Assembly (NCBI GenBank): GCA_011524425.1
Contig: WTKI01000181.1
Coordinates: forward strand, 1-8,321
Reading direction: 5' to 3'
DNA from: Altererythrobacter sp.
Lineage (GTDB): Bacteria; Pseudomonadota; Alphaproteobacteria; Sphingomonadales; Sphingomonadaceae
DNA: 8,321 bases
Shown: positions 6,536 through 8,321 of the stretch, in pieces
Numbering within the stretch: position 1 is the stretch's first letter
Layout of the letters: every line of letters begins with the position of its first letter
Notes under the pieces: model-generated
The model's input: only the letters and a program-made list of their open reading frames with translations
Told to the model about the DNA's origin: nothing
Database searches by the model: none
Program-made: the position numbers and the translations under genes

Positions 6536-7676
6536 AAATAGCGCGGCTGATCACTTCCTTCATGATTTCGTTAGTGCCGCCAAAAATGCGTGTAACTCTC
6601 GCATCACGCCACAGCCGCGCGATCATGTATTCGTTCATATAGCCAGCCCCGCCGTGCAATTGCAGCGCTGCATCGCAGATTTCCCATTGGAGATCAGTGT
6701 GCCACAGCTTTGCTGCACTTGCTTCATCGGTCGTCAGCTCGCCATCCAGATGGCGTTTGATAGCCCAGTCCAGATGCGCCCAGCCCACTTGTAGCTTGGC
6801 CTGAAGGTCAGCCAGCGTGAACTTGGTGTTCTGGAATTCGAACACCGTTTGCCCGAAAGCCTTGCGATCCTTGGTGAACTTTACCGCTTCATCAAAGGCG
6901 CGCTGCGCTCCGGCTTGTGCACTTACCGCGATGGATAGCCGTTCTTGCGGCAATTCTTCCATCAAATGGACGAACCCGCGCCCTTCACCGCCTAAAATAT
7001 TCGTCTTGGGAACACGGACATCATTAAAGAAAAGCTCTGATGTATCGGCGGAGTGCTGGCCGATCTTGTCGAGGTTGCGGCCCTTTTCAAAACCTTCTGT
7101 TCCCGCTTCGACTAAGACCAGTGAGGTGCCCTTAGCCCCCTGGCTGGGATCGGTCTTTGCAACAACGATGACTACATCGGCATTCTGGCCGTTGGTTATG
7201 TAAGTCTTGGAACCGTTTATGACGAGATGATTGCCATCCTCGATCGCGGTTGTTCGCACCCCTTGCAGGTCTGAACCGGCTCCCGGCTCTGTCATAGCAA
7301 TGGCTGAAATGACATCACCTGAAACGAGACCTGGCAGATATTTCTCCTTCTGCTCCGGAGTCCCCAAACGTTCAAAATAGTTCGCAGTGATGTCGCTCTG
7401 CAAAGTAAAACCTGCCGATGTGCCAAGATAGCAAAGCTCTTCATTCACCACGCAGTTGAAGCCGAAATCCAAGCCAAGCCCGCCATTCTCTTCGCTAACG
7501 GTGGGGCACAGCATTCCTGCTTCCCCGACAGCTTTCCAAGCCTCCCTAGGCACAATGCCTTCTTCTTCGTGCTGATCGAGATACGGCTCCATGTGGTCCG
7601 CGAGCACTTTGCGAACTGTGTCGCGAAAGGCTTCATGATCTTCATTATAGGCAAAACGCTTGGCTGTGTTGAGCAT
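6534..7676 (-). CDS. Acyl-CoA dehydrogenase, long-chain (LCAD)-like
   Basis: This FAD-dependent enzyme introduces the alpha,beta double bond into an acyl-CoA, the first step of beta-oxidation, and passes electrons to electron-transfer flavoprotein. All three regions are present: a helical N-terminal domain (to about residue 122), a beta domain opening with AIAMTEPGAGSD (125-136) and KTYITNG (157-163), and a C-terminal helical domain with RKAFGQ (271-276) and LHGGAGYMNEY (340-350). At 380 aa it is full length. Medium-chain enzymes carry the catalytic glutamate in the C-terminal YEGT motif, but here the sequence is IFGGTNEIM, with glycine at 366. The ELPQERL segment (241-247) supplies Glu245 where LCAD and isovaleryl-CoA dehydrogenases place their base. 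ATG at 7676 has an AGGAA ribosome binding site 4 bases upstream. It is the first gene of a three-gene unit with the SDR and aldo/keto reductase. Chain length or branching preference is not determinable. Confidence 0.94.
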   Translation of the reverse strand: MLNTAKRFAYNEDHEAFRDTVRKVLADHMEPYLDQHEEEGIVPREAWKAVGEAGMLCPTVSEENGGLGLDFGFNCVVNEELCYLGTSAGFTLQSDITANYFERLGTPEQKEKYLPGLVSGDVISAIAMTEPGAGSDLQGVRTTAIEDGNHLVINGSKTYITNGQNADVVIVVAKTDPSQGAKGTSLVLVEAGTEGFEKGRNLDKIGQHSADTSELFFNDVRVPKTNILGGEGRGFVHLMEELPQERLSIAVSAQAGAQRAFDEAVKFTKDRKAFGQTVFEFQNTKFTLADLQAKLQVGWAHLDWAIKRHLDGELTTDEASAAKLWHTDLQWEICDAALQLHGGAGYMNEYMIARLWRDARVTRIFGGTNEIMKEVISRAI

Positions 7677-7717
7677 TGTGTTCCTGCTGTTGGTCTTTTG
7701 GCTATTTTTTAATTGCG

Positions 7718-7739
7718 GGGCGAATTAGCAAGCTCGCCC
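7718..7739. promoter_or_regulatory. Inverted repeat upstream of the acyl-CoA dehydrogenase operon; possible operator
   Basis: A perfect 6-bp inverted repeat, GGGCGA (7718-7723) and TCGCCC (7734-7739), with a 10-base centre lies 42 bases before the operon's first start codon. On the minus strand the centre contains TTGCTA (7731-7726), a possible -35, followed after about 15-18 bases by the A-rich stretch ending in AATAG. A regulator bound here would cover that promoter. No T-run follows in either direction, so it is not a terminator. The operator role is inferred from position only. Confidence 0.3.
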
Positions 7740-7797
7740 TGCTCGTCGAGATGCAATGCCACTCCCTCGCCTAATGTCAAAGCTTGTGAGTTTTACC

Positions 7798-7825
7798 TTG
7801 CAATTAGCCTTAGTTTACTAACAAT
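7798..7825 (+). promoter_or_regulatory. AT-rich promoter-like stretch with a 12-bp palindrome
   Basis: This is the most AT-rich part of the divergent intergenic region. It contains the near-perfect palindrome TTAGT-TT-ACTAA (7810-7821). A TTGCAA hexamer (7798-7803) followed after 16 bases by AACAAT (7820-7825) gives a weak sigma70-like pair for the plus-strand small gene. The palindrome would lie across the spacer and the -10 edge, as an operator would. Hexamer matches are partial, so the promoter call is tentative. Confidence 0.3.
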
Positions 7826-7861
7826 CTAACGCTTGTGGATTCGCAGCTTTGATAGCTGACA

Positions 7862-7900
7862 TGTGTCGGATCGCAGCCGCATTAAAAGCGCGCCGACACA
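7862..7900 (+). other. Stem-loop in the presumed 5' leader of the small gene
   Basis: TGTGTCGG (7862-7869) and CCGACACA (7893-7900) form a perfect 8-bp stem. It can extend by three pairs (CGC 7872-7874 with GCG 7890-7892) if the AT at 7870-7871 bulges, leaving a loop of about 15 bases that includes ATTAAAA. It ends 13 bases before the GGGGG ribosome binding site of the 78-aa gene. There is no U-tract, so termination is unlikely. A role in translation control, mRNA stability or protein binding to the DNA repeat is possible. Confidence 0.45.
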
Positions 7901-7923
7901 CAAAAACCGACTTGGGGGCAAGT

Positions 7924-8160
7924 ATGGACAAGCTTGACACAGGGGCACTTGTTGGATGGCGTGCCGACGATCTGGGACAACGGGTCGTACTTCATATGCA
8001 AACGATGCACCGCAATGGCCCGGAAGACAGGCAGATGCGCGAACGGGCCATTCTGCTTGATCGCAATCAAGCCGTCCAGCTCGCTCATTACCTTTTTGAA
8101 GTCACTGGCGAAACAAAACCGCAAAAACGCGGAGCCTTGCGATCCTTCTTCGGCACCTGA
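7924..8160 (+). CDS. Small hypothetical protein (78 aa)
   Basis: I do not recognise a named family. The product is a soluble, charged 78-residue protein beginning MDKLDTGALVGWRADD. It has a central stretch VVLHMQTM and a likely helix, AVQLAHYLFEVTGE, and ends in a basic tail QKRGALRSFFGT. There are no cysteine pairs, no signal peptide and no membrane segment. The start ATG at 7924 is chosen because GGGGG (7914-7918) lies 5 bases upstream. In-frame TTG (7849) and ATG (7861) codons would add up to 25 residues, but they lie beside or inside a strong stem-loop and lack a ribosome binding site. The reading frame is intact, and the LDRNQAVQLAHYLFEVTGE part looks like a conserved small alphaproteobacterial protein. 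It diverges from the acyl-CoA dehydrogenase operon across about 250 bases. Function is unknown. Confidence 0.7.
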   Translation: MDKLDTGALVGWRADDLGQRVVLHMQTMHRNGPEDRQMRERAILLDRNQAVQLAHYLFEVTGETKPQKRGALRSFFGT

Positions 8161-8161
8161 T

Positions 8162-8224
8162 GCGGTTAACAACGTAAAGTGTGATCTTGAAATCAATAGG
8201 TTACGTCATTTCAGGTGTAACCGC
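8162..8224 (+). repeat. Overlapping inverted repeats downstream of the small gene
   Basis: GCGGTTA (8162-8168) is the exact reverse complement of TAACCGC (8218-8224). A second, shorter pair, GGTTAC (8199-8204) and GTAACC (8217-8222), uses the same right arm, so the two pairings exclude each other. The first arm starts right after the TGA of the 78-aa gene. No T-run follows, so a standard intrinsic terminator is not supported. Confidence 0.3.
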
Positions 8225-8264
8225 TGATTACTGTGCGAGAGCGGGACGAGAGTTGAGTTGTGCT

Positions 8265-8301
8265 TGCGGTAAGGCGACCAACGCCTAACCCTGTGGCCGC
8301 A
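8265..8301 (+). repeat. Nested inverted repeat near the window end
   Basis: AGGCG (8272-8276) and CGCCT (8282-8286) enclose a 5-base loop. TGCGG (8265-8269) and CCGCA (8297-8301) could form an outer stem, or GGT/ACC could extend the inner one past a mismatch. I see no coding region in 8161-8321. An ATG at 8316 is too close to the edge to judge. Confidence 0.25.
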
Positions 8302-8321
8302 GTCACGAGTTAACCATGCTC

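Noticed and set aside
7849..7923. Longer N-terminus for the small protein from TTG 7849 or ATG 7861
   Set aside because: These starts lack a ribosome binding site and lie beside or within a strong stem-loop, whereas ATG 7924 has GGGGG 5 bases upstream.
7882..8196. Minus-strand frame opposite the small gene (104 codons)
   Set aside because: It has no ribosome binding site, and the composition is less protein-like than the plus-strand frame. It was kept out, although with such a small locus the strand is not certain.
8310..8315. GTTAAC sites (also 8165-8170) as CtrA half-sites
   Set aside because: The full TTAA-N7-TTAA arrangement is not present, and single half-sites occur by chance.

Overview
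The window looks like an ordinary chromosomal segment of an alphaproteobacterium. GC content is moderate (by eye in the low-to-mid 50s percent). The style of the proteins, including a DUF165/YhhQ transporter with an Ala/Pro-rich N-terminus and a ppk-ppx pair, suggests Sphingomonadales (an Erythrobacter-like group). That placement is inferred from remembered sequence style, not from a search.

Layout: positions 1-77 hold a complete tRNA-Arg(TCT) on the minus strand with an encoded CCA. A queuosine-precursor transporter gene (yhhQ) diverges from it on the plus strand (118-888). Only 7 bases separate its stop from the stop of the convergent ppx gene. On the minus strand, ppk (from 4614) and ppx (from 2467) form a two-gene unit with a 4-base ATGA overlap. 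It pairs the enzyme that makes inorganic polyphosphate with one of the family that degrades it. A second minus-strand unit follows upstream: an acyl-CoA dehydrogenase of the long-chain/LCAD type (7676-6534), a short-chain dehydrogenase (6521-5784, GTG start) and a YajO-like aldo/keto reductase (5760-4738). Its gaps are 12 and 23 bases, and each gene has a clear ribosome binding site. The set looks like a small catabolic operon acting on an acyl-CoA and on carbonyl/alcohol intermediates, but the substrate cannot be read from the sequence.

Divergent from that operon on the plus strand is a small conserved-looking gene of unknown function (7924-8160, 78 aa). The 172-247 bases between the two start codons hold three inverted repeats, one of them a strong hairpin in the presumed 5' leader of the small gene. 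The last 161 bases contain no gene I can support, only inverted repeats.

I found no mobile element, CRISPR array, rRNA, or defence- or toxin-like gene, and no convincing new biological system. The points worth a second look are the regulatory-looking repeats, the unusual active-site motifs of the dehydrogenases, the small unknown protein, and the translational coupling of ppk and ppx.
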